A DNA stretch of 64,000 nucleotides. Source: Desulfonispora thiosulfatigenes DSM 11270. GTDB lineage: Bacteria > Bacillota > Peptococcia > Peptococcales > Desulfonisporaceae. Under the pieces are notes generated by a model that ran no database searches, was not told the DNA's origin, and worked only from the letters and a program-made list of their open reading frames with translations. A program made the position numbers and the translations under genes. The stretch covers positions 62,001-126,000 of the forward strand of contig NZ_FWWT01000022.1 of NCBI RefSeq assembly GCF_900176035.1, written 5' to 3'. Positions 35,118 through 44,238 of the stretch are shown piece by piece. Numbering within the stretch: position 1 is the stretch's first letter; each line of letters opens with the position of its first letter.

Positions 35118-35639
35118 ATGAAAGCAAAAAAGGAATTGTCATTAAAAGATTTTTTTGAATCAATAGTTATTGCAATTATTTTAGCATTATTAATAAAAAC
35201 TTTTGTATTTCAATTTTATTACATCCCATCTGGGTCGATGGAACCAACATTACAAATTAATGATAAAATCTTAGTTACCAAATATTCATATAAATTAAGT
35301 GAACCAGAGCGAGGAGAAATAATTGTTTTTAAATATCCATACGATAAAAAATTAAGTTATATTAAAAGATTAATAGGACTACCAGGTGAAAAAATAGAGA
35401 TTAAAGATAGTAAGCTGTATATAAATGATGCTTTAGTAGAAGAATCATATCTACCAGATGGATTATTATTTGAAGACTTTGGACCAACAAATGTACCAAA
35501 AGATCAATATTTTATGCTTGGAGATAATCGAAACCATAGTAGCGACAGTAGGGTATGGGGATTTGTCGATAAAGACTTAATAATTGGAAAAGCAAGGTTT
35601 ACCTATTGGCCTTTAGACAGAATGGGAGGAGTTTACTAA
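35118..35639 (+). CDS. lepB: Signal peptidase I
   Basis: This membrane-anchored serine-lysine protease removes signal peptides from exported proteins. One N-terminal membrane helix (about 14-34) precedes the catalytic S40 in PSGSMEPTL and K83 in YIKRLIGLPGE, and GDNRNHSSDSR marks the conserved C-terminal box. The 173 residues are typical of the short Gram-positive form. The stop overlaps the rbgA start (TAATG). Confidence 0.95.
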   Translation: MKAKKELSLKDFFESIVIAIILALLIKTFVFQFYYIPSGSMEPTLQINDKILVTKYSYKLSEPERGEIIVFKYPYDKKLSYIKRLIGLPGEKIEIKDSKLYINDALVEESYLPDGLLFEDFGPTNVPKDQYFMLGDNRNHSSDSRVWGFVDKDLIIGKARFTYWPLDRMGGVY

Positions 35640-36505
35640 TGAACATTCAATGGTTTCCAGGCCATATGGCTAAAACAAGACGCTTAATTACGGAAAACTT
35701 AAAATTAGTAGATGTAGTAATTGAAATAGTGGATGCAAGGGTACCGCAAAGTAGTAGAAATCCTTTACTTGAAGAGTTAGTGATAAAAAAACCACGTATA
35801 ATTATCCTGAATAAGGCAGATTTAGCTGACAATAATATTACAAATGAGTGGGTAAATTACTTTGATCACAAAGGTGAATACAAAGCTTTAAAATGTAATA
35901 GTATCGATAGCGGAACTAGTGTTTTAAAAGTACTTCAAAATAATTTATACGATTTGACTCAAGAGAAAAGAGAAAAACAAGCAGCTAAAGGAATTATTAA
36001 ACAAACTGTACGCACAATGATTGTTGGAATACCAAACGTAGGAAAAAGCACCTTAATAAATAAGATAGCAGGAAGTAAAGTTGCTAAAACAGGTAATAAA
36101 CCAGGTGTCACAAAAGGAAAACAATGGATAAGAATGGGAAAGGATATTGAATTATTAGATACCCCTGGTATACTATGGCCAAAATTTGAAGATCAAGAAG
36201 TTGGCTTTAAATTAGCTATTACAGGAGCAATTAATGATGATGTTTTTGATTTTGAACAGGTAGCTTTAAAATTTATTGGAGAACTGGTTAGTAGATATCC
36301 AAGTTTACTTAGTGAACGCTATAAATTATCCCTTGAAGATATAGAAAAGACACCTTTGGAAATCTTAGAAAAAATGGGTAGAAATAGAGGATGTATTAGA
36401 AAAGGAAATGAAGTAGATTATTCTAAAATTTGCTCAATCCTGGTTACGGAATTTAGGGATGGTAAAATAGGGAAAATATCATTAGAAAGGCCAGTGAAGG
36501 AGTAA
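35639..36505 (+). CDS. rbgA: Ribosome biogenesis GTPase A
   Basis: This is a circularly permuted GTPase needed for late 50S assembly. Motifs occur in the permuted order: NKAD (G4, near 58), then GIPNVGKST (G1, near 126) and DTPG (G3, near 174). The C-terminal ANTAR-like domain follows. The 288 residues agree with Bacillus YlqF. I start at ATG 35639, coupled to lepB, with GGGAGGA about nine bases upstream. Confidence 0.95.
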   Translation: MNIQWFPGHMAKTRRLITENLKLVDVVIEIVDARVPQSSRNPLLEELVIKKPRIIILNKADLADNNITNEWVNYFDHKGEYKALKCNSIDSGTSVLKVLQNNLYDLTQEKREKQAAKGIIKQTVRTMIVGIPNVGKSTLINKIAGSKVAKTGNKPGVTKGKQWIRMGKDIELLDTPGILWPKFEDQEVGFKLAITGAINDDVFDFEQVALKFIGELVSRYPSLLSERYKLSLEDIEKTPLEILEKMGRNRGCIRKGNEVDYSKICSILVTEFRDGKIGKISLERPVKE

Positions 36506-36507
36506 AT

Positions 36508-37287
36508 ATGGATACAGATAAATTAACTGTACTTGAAATCGAAAAATACATTAATTCTTTCCAGGGGGATATGGAATCTTTATTAAAAGAATTATCCCAA
36601 GATAAAAGAAAATCGGTAGGTAAATTAGTGCAAAAACAAAGAAAGAGTTTAGAAAAAGATTTATTAGAAAAAGAAAGATTGAAAAAGTTGTGGAAAATTG
36701 AAAAAAGCATATATAGCGGAGATTTCAAAAAAATAGTGGGTATTGATGAAGCAGGTAGGGGTCCTTTAGCTGGTCCGGTAGTAGCTGCTGCAGTCATATT
36801 ACCTCCTTTTTTTTTGTTAGAAGGGCTAGATGATTCAAAAAAAGTAAGTGAAAAGAAAAGAATCATGTTAGCTGAAGAAATAAAAAATGTAGCAATAGCT
36901 TGGTCGGTAGCATTAGTCGATGAAAAAATAATAGATAAACTAAACATTTTAGAAGCTACTAGACATGCTATGAAAACAGCTTTAGATTCCTTAAAGGTTA
37001 GTCCAGACTTCGTGTTAGTAGATGGAGAGGCTAATCCTTTAATTACATTACCTCAAAAAGGAATTATTAAAGGTGATCTTAATAGTGCTTCTATTGCAGC
37101 AGCATCTATTTTAGCTAAAACATATCGTGATAAATTAATGAAGAATTACGATAAAATATATCCTGAATATGGTTTTAAAGTGCATAAGGGATATGGTACA
37201 GCCGTACATTTAGCAGCTTTAAAAAAATATGGACCTTGTCCTATTCATAGAGATTCTTTTGCCCCTGTTATTAAAAGTCTAAAATAA
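36508..37287 (+). CDS. rnhB: Ribonuclease HII
   Basis: RNase HII removes ribonucleotides embedded in DNA and RNA of hybrids. The catalytic motif GIDEAGRGPLAGP (D80, E81) and DGEANPL plus the later SIAAASILAKTYRD are visible. An N-terminal charged extension of about 70 residues is common in the long Firmicutes form. It begins two bases after rbgA. The last codons form the left arm of a terminator. Confidence 0.95.
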   Translation: MDTDKLTVLEIEKYINSFQGDMESLLKELSQDKRKSVGKLVQKQRKSLEKDLLEKERLKKLWKIEKSIYSGDFKKIVGIDEAGRGPLAGPVVAAAVILPPFFLLEGLDDSKKVSEKKRIMLAEEIKNVAIAWSVALVDEKIIDKLNILEATRHAMKTALDSLKVSPDFVLVDGEANPLITLPQKGIIKGDLNSASIAAASILAKTYRDKLMKNYDKIYPEYGFKVHKGYGTAVHLAALKKYGPCPIHRDSFAPVIKSLK

Positions 37288-37307
37288 CAGGGGTTAATTT
37301 TTTTTAA
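37262..37307 (+). terminator. Intrinsic terminator after rnhB
   Basis: CCCCTGTTA (in the end of rnhB) pairs with TAACAGGGG across a 14-base loop, followed by TTAATTTTTTTT. The 280 bases that follow, to nuoA, are AT-rich. A TATAAT at 37422 lacks a good -35, so the nuo promoter is not fixed. Confidence 0.85.
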
Positions 37308-37588
37308 TCAGATGAGTATCTTTAATTAATACCCTTGTACTATTGAATATAAACCTAAGTATAAGTTCAGGGTTATAGTAATTATCAAACATAATAATAG
37401 CAATAATTAGCTGTTTTTAGTTATAATGTATGTATAGATTTATATAAGTATCATAAGTTTAATTTTTACATAGATAAACTTTAAATCTATATTTGTGTAC
37501 AATTCAATGGTAGAGAATTAATTTAATTATAAAGTAATTAATATTTTACTCTACTTAGGTAATAACTAATAATAGAAAGGGGGATTAA

Positions 37589-37945
37589 TTGTTAATGGAA
37601 TATGGAATAGTGGGTATATTATTTATTGGAGGATTAGCTTTTGGAGCTATTGCAGTAGTATTAGCAAGATTGTTACAGAATCATCGACCTTATCCTGATA
37701 AATTAACAACGTATGAGTGTGGTATGGAGCCCCAAGGTACAGCATGGGTTGGATTTAGAATTAGTTATTTTTTATACGCTTTAGTTTTTTTAGTATTTGA
37801 CGTAGAAACTATATTTTTATATCCATGGGCGGTTTCTTTTCAAAAGTTAGGTTTATTTGCAATTGTAGAGATGTGTATTTTCTTGGGTATCTTGATTATT
37901 GGTTTTCTATATGCCTGGAAGGAAGGTGCTTTTGAATGGTTGTAA
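37589..37945 (+). CDS. nuoA: NADH-quinone oxidoreductase-type subunit A
   Basis: A 118-residue membrane subunit with three helices of the proton-pumping arm, near the quinone site. The loop between helices 1 and 2 has [15 protein letters not shown], diagnostic for NuoA. The start is TTG 37589 or ATG 37595, both behind AAAGGGGGA. It opens an 11-gene operon and overlaps nuoB by ten bases. Confidence 0.95.
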   Translation: MLMEYGIVGILFIGGLAFGAIAVVLARLLQNHRPYPDKLTTYECGMEPQGTAWVGFRISYFLYALVFLVFDVETIFLYPWAVSFQKLGLFAIVEMCIFLGILIIGFLYAWKEGAFEWL

Positions 37946-38451
37946 AAAATGATGAATTAATGTCGCAGGAAGAGCTAGAAAAAAAAGGTATTTTGCTTAC
38001 CACTTTTGATAAGCTTTTTAACTGGGCTAGAGGATGGTCATTATGGCCTTTTCAATTTGGTTTAGCCTGTTGCTCGATAGAAATGATATGTTCGACGCAA
38101 TCAAGATTTGATATGTCACGGTTTGGTTATGAGGTATTTAGAAACTCACCTCGTCAAGCTGATGTAATGATTGTTGCGGGAACAATTACAAAAAAAATGG
38201 CTCCTACAGTTGAAATGCTTTATCATCAAATGCCAGAACCACGTTGGGTAATTGCATTAGGTAATTGTGCAGTAGGAGGAGGTCCTTTTATAGACTCATA
38301 TGCTACTGTAGCTGGAGCCGATAAAATTATCCCTGTGGATGTATATATTCCAGGCTGTCCTCCAAGGCCAGAGGCTTTGATTGATGGATTACTTAAAATC
38401 AAAGAAAAAATAAACAATCCGGATAAAGCAAAGGTGAAAAAAGATGAATAA
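37936..38451 (+). CDS. nuoB: NADH-quinone oxidoreductase-type subunit B
   Basis: This peripheral subunit carries the terminal N2 [4Fe-4S] cluster. Ligand cysteines are visible in the tandem ACCSIEM pair, in [10 protein letters not shown] and in [10 protein letters not shown]. The 171 residues are normal. It overlaps both nuoA and nuoC, so translation is coupled. Confidence 0.97.
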   Translation: MVVKNDELMSQEELEKKGILLTTFDKLFNWARGWSLWPFQFGLACCSIEMICSTQSRFDMSRFGYEVFRNSPRQADVMIVAGTITKKMAPTVEMLYHQMPEPRWVIALGNCAVGGGPFIDSYATVAGADKIIPVDVYIPGCPPRPEALIDGLLKIKEKINNPDKAKVKKDE

Positions 38452-38878
38452 TATTAAAGAATTATTAGAATCATATTCTGAAAAAATTAACTTTCATGAA
38501 GAAAAATTAAATGAAATATATTTAAATGAGAGTTCGGATATAACTGAAATAATGAACTATTTAAAAGATAATGGCTATACCTTTTTAGTTGATGTAACAA
38601 GTGTTGATTATAAAGAGTATTTTGAAATGATTTATCAATTATTTAGTTTTACTGAAAATATACATTTAACAGTAAAAACTAAATTAAGTCATGAAGATCC
38701 ACAAATTGATTCAATGACTTCTTTATGGGACACAGCTGATTGGCATGAAAGAGAAGCTTATGACTTAATGGGGATTAAATTTAACAATCATCCTAACTTA
38801 GTTAGGATCCTGACTTGGGATGATTTTGAAGGCCACCCTTTAAGAAAAGACTATGAATATGAAAGTAACCGTAAGTAA
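38444..38878 (+). CDS. nuoC: NADH-quinone oxidoreductase-type subunit C
   Basis: This 30-kDa-family subunit of the connecting arm is identified by [24 protein letters not shown] near residues 104-127 (core WHEREAYD) and the end GHPLRKDYE. At 144 residues it is compact, as in anaerobe and archaeal-type complexes. It is separate from nuoD, not fused as in E. coli. Confidence 0.95.
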   Translation: MNNIKELLESYSEKINFHEEKLNEIYLNESSDITEIMNYLKDNGYTFLVDVTSVDYKEYFEMIYQLFSFTENIHLTVKTKLSHEDPQIDSMTSLWDTADWHEREAYDLMGIKFNNHPNLVRILTWDDFEGHPLRKDYEYESNRK

Positions 38879-38900
38879 TTAATAAGTTGAGGTGTTATTT

Positions 38901-39995
38901 GTGAAAACACAAAAATATACGTTAAATCTTGGACCTCAACACCCTAGTACACATGGGGTTTTGAGGGTAGTATTAGAATTAGATGGTGAAATATGTACAG
39001 AAGCTACAACTGTTATTGGTTATTTACACAGGGGCATGGAAAAGCTAGCTGAAAAAAGAACTTATGCTCAGTTTATCCCTTATACTGATAGGCTGGATTA
39101 TCTTGCAGGACTAACTAATGAGCTAGGGTATGTGCAAGCTATTGAAAAGTTAGTAGGAATTGAAGTTCCTGAAAGGGCTGAATATATTAGAGTTATTACT
39201 GCAGAATTAATGCGTATGGCTAGCCATCTTCTTGGAGTAGGCGTATTTATTATGGATGTGGGAGCAGTGACGGGAGTATTTTACCCTATGATTGAGCGTG
39301 AAAAAATACTAGATCTTTTTAGCATGATTTGCGGAGCAAGGTTAACTTTTAACTATATCCGTATTGGTGGAGTAGCTCAAGATTTGCCAGAAGAATTTTT
39401 CCCTGCTGTTAATAAATTTATTGATGAATTTCCAAAGGCTCTTGAACAATATGAGAGATTAGTAAATGATAATGAAATCTTTAAATTAAGAACTAAAAAT
39501 GTTGGTGTTATTACAGCTGAGGAAGCTATGAGCTATGGATTAAGTGGTCCTTGTTTAAGAGGATCAGGAGTAAATCATGATGTTCGTAAAGTGAACCCAT
39601 ATAGTATTTATGACCGTTTTGACTTTAATATTCCAGTGGGAATTAATGGTGACTGTTATGACCGCTATATAGTAAGAATGGAAGAAGTTAAAGAAAGCTT
39701 TAAAATCATCAAGCAAGCATTAAAACAAATGCCAGAAGGACCTACAATGGCAAAGGTACCAAAGATTTTAAAGCCACCAGTAGGGGATGTCTATCATCAA
39801 ATAGAAAATGCTAAAGGTGTCTACGGTACTTATTTAGTAAGTGATGGAACAGTTAATCCATATAGAACGCATTTTAGAAGACCATCTTATAATAATTTAT
39901 CTATTTTTGATAAGTTATTTGTAGGTCACAAAATAGCTGATATTGTAGCTATAATTGCCAGCTTTGACTTTGATTTAGGAGAAGTTGACGCCTAA
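38901..39995 (+). CDS. nuoD: NADH-quinone oxidoreductase-type subunit D
   Basis: This 49-kDa subunit is related to [NiFe]-hydrogenase large subunits but lacks the metal cysteines, and helps form the quinone cavity. It shows GPQHPSTHGVLR at the N-terminus, GYLHRGMEK, and SCRIPSF-like PSYNNLS and DFDLGEVD at the end. The start is GTG 38901 because GAGGTG lies just upstream; a GTG at 38892 would bury it. The 364 residues are standard. Confidence 0.96.
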   Translation: MKTQKYTLNLGPQHPSTHGVLRVVLELDGEICTEATTVIGYLHRGMEKLAEKRTYAQFIPYTDRLDYLAGLTNELGYVQAIEKLVGIEVPERAEYIRVITAELMRMASHLLGVGVFIMDVGAVTGVFYPMIEREKILDLFSMICGARLTFNYIRIGGVAQDLPEEFFPAVNKFIDEFPKALEQYERLVNDNEIFKLRTKNVGVITAEEAMSYGLSGPCLRGSGVNHDVRKVNPYSIYDRFDFNIPVGINGDCYDRYIVRMEEVKESFKIIKQALKQMPEGPTMAKVPKILKPPVGDVYHQIENAKGVYGTYLVSDGTVNPYRTHFRRPSYNNLSIFDKLFVGHKIADIVAIIASFDFDLGEVDA

Positions 39996-40016
39996 GGTGA
40001 AAAGGAGGGGGATAAT

Positions 40017-41063
40017 GTGGATTTTTTTAATAACATATTTGTAATTTTAGCTCAGGGGATCAGAGGATCCTTGGCCACCTTGGGATTTGCACCAAATTGG
40101 ATTGAAATAAGCATGGGCATAGTTTATACGGGAGTAATAATTGGTATATGTACTGTCGTAGCTTTATTTTATACTGTTTGGGAAAGAAAACTTGCCGGAT
40201 ATATCCAATATAGACCAGGCCCTAACAGACTAGGTCCTAATGGCTGGTTTCAAGGTATAGCAGATGCTATAAAACTATTAACTAAAGAAGATGTTGTACC
40301 TTGTAATGCAGATAAAGCTATACATTTATTAGCACCAATCTTAATTTTTGTTCCGACCATATTAGCTTTAGGCGTAATTCCATTTGGTGAAAATATGGCA
40401 GCCTTAGATCTTAATTTAGGACTATTTTATTTGATAGCTGTTACTTCATTAACAGTTATACCTATCTTTATGGCTGGCTGGGGATCAAATAATAAATATT
40501 CTTTATTAGGGGCTATGCGTGCTGTAGCTCAAATGGTAAGTTATGAAATACCATTAGTTTTTTCGTTATTAGGTGTAATTATTATAACTGGTACTTTGCA
40601 AATTTCTGAGATAGTAGAAGCACAATCTAGTATATGGTTTGTTTTTTTACAACCTTTAGGCTTTATTATTTACATAATAGCAGCCACAGCTGAAACGAAT
40701 CGTGCTCCTTTTGACCTACCAGAAGGTGAAACTGAGTTAACAGCAGGATATCATACTGAGTATTCTGGGATGAAGTTTGCTTTATTCTTTTTAGCTGAGT
40801 ACTGTAATTTATTTGTAGCTTCATCTTTAGCTGTTTTAGTATTTTTAGGTGGATGGCATGGTCCAATATTACCAGGTTGGATATGGTTTATTATCAAAAC
40901 TTTCTTAATGATGTCTTTTTTCATTTGGATAAGATGGACTTTTCCAAGAATCAGAATAGACCATTTAATGAATTTAGGTTGGAAAATTTTAGTTCCTCTA
41001 TCTTTACTTAATATCTTTCTTACTGGAATTGGAATGTATATATATTTAGGAATGGGAGGTTGA
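40017..41063 (+). CDS. nuoH: NADH-quinone oxidoreductase-type subunit H
   Basis: A 348-residue subunit with about eight helices joining the arms at the quinone channel. Diagnostic motifs are ERKLAGYIQYRPGPNRLGPNG (core RPGPNR near 64) and ETNRAPFDLPEGETEL near 222. The start is GTG behind AAGGAGGGGG. Confidence 0.97.
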   Translation: MDFFNNIFVILAQGIRGSLATLGFAPNWIEISMGIVYTGVIIGICTVVALFYTVWERKLAGYIQYRPGPNRLGPNGWFQGIADAIKLLTKEDVVPCNADKAIHLLAPILIFVPTILALGVIPFGENMAALDLNLGLFYLIAVTSLTVIPIFMAGWGSNNKYSLLGAMRAVAQMVSYEIPLVFSLLGVIIITGTLQISEIVEAQSSIWFVFLQPLGFIIYIIAATAETNRAPFDLPEGETELTAGYHTEYSGMKFALFFLAEYCNLFVASSLAVLVFLGGWHGPILPGWIWFIIKTFLMMSFFIWIRWTFPRIRIDHLMNLGWKILVPLSLLNIFLTGIGMYIYLGMGG

Positions 41064-41069
41064 TAGGGG

Positions 41070-41534
41070 ATGCGTGGTAAAGGACTCTTAAAAGGTTTGG
41101 GGGTTACTGGAAAGGCTATTTTTAGTAAACGCGTAACTGAAGAATATCCTGATGTTATGCCAGATATAGCAAGCAGATGGAGAGGTCTTTTTAGATTAGA
41201 TATAGACAAATGCATTTCTTGTGGTATGTGTGTACGGGCATGTCCAAATGAGGTAATAAAAATTACTACTGAAATGGATGAAAACAAAAAACGCAAACTA
41301 TCAGGATATGAAATGAATTTAAGTTACTGTTTATGGTGTGGTATGTGTGTAGAAGCCTGCCCTACTCACTGTTTAAGGCATACAAAGGATTTTGAGACAG
41401 CAACCTTTTTTAAAGATGAAGTTACTCTAGATTTATTTAACAGGCCGAACCTATCTGCACCTGTTTCTACTTTTGGTCAACCTGATAAGGAGAAAGAAGA
41501 AAAGGCAAAAGCAGAAAAGGAGGATGAAAAGTAA
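41070..41534 (+). CDS. nuoI: NADH-quinone oxidoreductase-type subunit I
   Basis: This ferredoxin-like subunit has two [4Fe-4S] sites: CISCGMCVRACP (near 49-60) and CLWCGMCVEACP (near 88-99). It passes electrons to NuoB. Because no NuoEFG genes follow, it or a partner may take electrons directly from ferredoxin. The C-terminal tail is rich in Glu and Lys. It overlaps nuoJ by one base. Confidence 0.96.
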   Translation: MRGKGLLKGLGVTGKAIFSKRVTEEYPDVMPDIASRWRGLFRLDIDKCISCGMCVRACPNEVIKITTEMDENKKRKLSGYEMNLSYCLWCGMCVEACPTHCLRHTKDFETATFFKDEVTLDLFNRPNLSAPVSTFGQPDKEKEEKAKAEKEDEK

Positions 41535-42031
41535 TGGAATTATTAGTTTTTTGGGCATTATCCTTTGTTATCTTAGGTACAGCAATAGCAGTAGTTTTTC
41601 TAGATAATATAATTCACTGTGCTTTATTTTTAATACTTACTTTTATAGGAGTTGCAGGTATTTATTTAACTTTAAGTGCTGATTTTATTGCTATTGTACA
41701 AATCTTAGTTTATGCAGGTGCGGTTTCAATTTTGATCGTTTTTAGTATTATGTTAGTTTCTCGAAATGATGGGTCAATGAAAGACACTAATCCTTTAGGA
41801 ATGTATAAATGGACATCTGGAATTATATCAGCTGCTTTATTTAGTGTTATTTCATTTTTTATTATAAAAACCCCATGGGATATTAACGTGGGTATTGTAA
41901 CTAATTCAATGGAAAAATTTGCAGAGGTTCTTTTATCTGATTATGTATTATCTTTTGAACTAGCAGCTATTTTACTTTTAGTAGCCTTAGTAGGTGCAAT
42001 CATTATTGCAAGAGAGGTGAAAGAGTCGTGA
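41534..42031 (+). CDS. nuoJ: NADH-quinone oxidoreductase-type subunit J
   Basis: A 165-residue five-helix membrane subunit with the conserved AIVQILVYAGAVSILIVFSIML helix (core VYAGA near 62), which takes part in conformational coupling. It overlaps nuoI and nuoK by one and four bases. Confidence 0.95.
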   Translation: MELLVFWALSFVILGTAIAVVFLDNIIHCALFLILTFIGVAGIYLTLSADFIAIVQILVYAGAVSILIVFSIMLVSRNDGSMKDTNPLGMYKWTSGIISAALFSVISFFIIKTPWDINVGIVTNSMEKFAEVLLSDYVLSFELAAILLLVALVGAIIIAREVKES

Positions 42032-42336
42032 TTAATTTATATCATTATTTATTATTAAGTGCATTATTATTTTGCATCGGCTTATATGGTGCTTTATCTA
42101 AGAAAAATGCCATAGGTATCTTGCTATGTATAGAGCTTATGTTAAATGCTATAAATATTAATCTAGTTGCTTTTACAAAATATCTTACTCCTGGCGATAT
42201 TACTGGACAGATTTTTGCAATTTTTGTTATTGTTGTAGCAGCTTGTGAGGTAGCAGTTGGTTTAGCATTAATAATTGCAATTTACCGAGATCGTTCTCAT
42301 ATTGAAGTAGAAAAATTAAATTGGCTTAAATGGTAA
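42028..42336 (+). CDS. nuoK: NADH-quinone oxidoreductase-type subunit K
   Basis: A 102-residue, three-helix subunit homologous to MrpC. Buried glutamates in IELMLNAININL and VAACEVAVGLAL are the expected proton-path residues. The start is GTG, overlapping nuoJ. Confidence 0.96.
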   Translation: MINLYHYLLLSALLFCIGLYGALSKKNAIGILLCIELMLNAININLVAFTKYLTPGDITGQIFAIFVIVVAACEVAVGLALIIAIYRDRSHIEVEKLNWLKW

Positions 42337-42351
42337 GGGGTGATATGAAAA

Positions 42352-44238
42352 ATGGTTAATAGTTTTGGGATTGATTATATATGGTTAGTGCCCTTATCTC
42401 CTTTAATATCTTTTGTTTTGATTTCATTTTTATTCAAAAGATTAAAAATGCTTAGTGCATTAACATCAGTAATCGGTTTACTTGTTTCTTTTGGTATGAC
42501 TTTAGACATAATAAGAACTATAGTTACAACGAATTTAATCACTATGAAAAACCCTATTGAAAAGTCTATAACCTGGCTTGATATGAACGGATTATTTATA
42601 GAAATGGGAGCTTTAATAGATCCATTAACAGCTGTAATGTTATTTGTAGTAACCTTTATTTCATTATTAGTTGCTATTTACTCTATAGGTTATATGAAAG
42701 ATGATCCTTATTTTTCAAGATTCTTTGGGTATGTTTCTTTGTTTGTATTTTCAATGTTAGGTTTAGTAATTTCAAATAACTATTTTCAAACATTTGTTTT
42801 TTGGGAATTGGTGGGTTTAAGTTCATACCTTTTAATTGGTTTTTATTTTTATAAAGATTCAGCAGCTAAAGCTTGTGATAAAGCCTTTAATACAAATAGG
42901 GTAGCAGACTTTGGTTTTATGTTAGGAATTATCCTCTTATTCCTTCATTTTGGTACTTTTAATTTTGGTCAATTAGCAGGTTCTATTGCTTCTTCAACAG
43001 ATCTTGCGTTTTTAACATTAGCAGCAATTTTAGTTTTTATTGGACCAGTAGGAAAATCTGGACAGTTTCCTTTACATGTATGGCTACCTGATGCAATGGA
43101 AGGTCCTACGCCATGTAGTGCTTTAATTCACGCTGCTACTATGGTTGCAGCAGGAGTATATTTATTAGCACGTGGTTTTATCCTTTTTGCTAGTGTAGAA
43201 CAAGTTATGACTATTATTGCTTATGTAGGTGGATTTACTGCTATTTTTGCGGCAACAATTGCGATAACACAAAGAGATTTAAAAAGAATACTTGCCTATT
43301 CAACCTTAAGTCAACTTGGATATATGGTTATGGCCATTGGTATTGGTAGTATGACAGCTGGAATGTTCCACTTAACAACTCATGCTTTCTTTAAAGCTTT
43401 AATGTTTTTATGTGCAGGTAGTGTAATTCATGCTATTCACAAACAAGACATTTTTGAAATGGGTGGAATATTTAAAGAAATGAAAATAACCACTATAACT
43501 ATGGTTATTGGAGGACTTGCAATTGCTGGAATACCGCCTTTTGCTGGTTTTTGGAGTAAAGATGAAATATTATTAGCATGTCAAATTAATGGTTTTCCAG
43601 TATTATATGTAGTAGCTTCTTTTACAGCATTTTTAACTGCCTTTTATATGTTTAGAATGATATTTTTAGCATTCTTTGGAGAAAAACGAAGTGAATTTAC
43701 AGCTCATGAATCTCCACTTTCGATGACTGTTCCTTTAATGATTTTAGCATTTTTCTCTATTGTTGGAGGATTTATAGGAGCTCCTTTTATTGAAAAAGGT
43801 TTTGCAAGTTATATCTATGTAAATCATGTACATCACCCTGTACCTAATTATATGATTATGGGTTCATCAACTATTATAGCAACCCTCGGAATTTTGCTAG
43901 CATATTTGATGTACATAAAGAAGATTATATCAGCTGATGCAATAGCTACAAGATTTAAACCTATATATAATCTTTTATATAATAAGTACTATATAGATGA
44001 GTTTTATGGATGGGTATTTAATAACCTTGTTCTAGGATTTGCAGCATTATGTAATTGGTTAGATAGAAATATTGTGGATGGAACAGCCCATTTTATTGCA
44101 TGGATTATCCGTACTATAGGTGCAAAAGGACGTTATGTTCATACAGGTAGTTTACAAACTTATGGTTTAGTTATTTTTGCAGCTATAATCGTTATAGTCT
44201 TATTTCTGGCAGGTCCAGTAATAGGAGGTGTACAATGA
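42352..44238 (+). CDS. nuoL: NADH-quinone oxidoreductase-type subunit L
   Basis: The largest antiporter-like pump subunit, 628 residues with about 16 helices. It shows the quinone/Mrp family core FVFWELVGLSSYLLIGF, GKSGQFPLHVWLPDAMEGPTP (core HVWLPDA near 245) and the long lateral helix at the C-terminus. Note NTNRVADFGF in place of the usual VNRIGD. It overlaps nuoM by four bases. Confidence 0.97.
   Translation: MVNSFGIDYIWLVPLSPLISFVLISFLFKRLKMLSALTSVIGLLVSFGMTLDIIRTIVTTNLITMKNPIEKSITWLDMNGLFIEMGALIDPLTAVMLFVVTFISLLVAIYSIGYMKDDPYFSRFFGYVSLFVFSMLGLVISNNYFQTFVFWELVGLSSYLLIGFYFYKDSAAKACDKAFNTNRVADFGFMLGIILLFLHFGTFNFGQLAGSIASSTDLAFLTLAAILVFIGPVGKSGQFPLHVWLPDAMEGPTPCSALIHAATMVAAGVYLLARGFILFASVEQVMTIIAYVGGFTAIFAATIAITQRDLKRILAYSTLSQLGYMVMAIGIGSMTAGMFHLTTHAFFKALMFLCAGSVIHAIHKQDIFEMGGIFKEMKITTITMVIGGLAIAGIPPFAGFWSKDEILLACQINGFPVLYVVASFTAFLTAFYMFRMIFLAFFGEKRSEFTAHESPLSMTVPLMILAFFSIVGGFIGAPFIEKGFASYIYVNHVHHPVPNYMIMGSSTIIATLGILLAYLMYIKKIISADAIATRFKPIYNLLYNKYYIDEFYGWVFNNLVLGFAALCNWLDRNIVDGTAHFIAWIIRTIGAKGRYVHTGSLQTYGLVIFAAIIVIVLFLAGPVIGGVQ

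Noticed and set aside
37422-37427. TATAAT as the nuo promoter
   Set aside because: No acceptable -35 box at 16-18 bases and more than 160 bases from nuoA.
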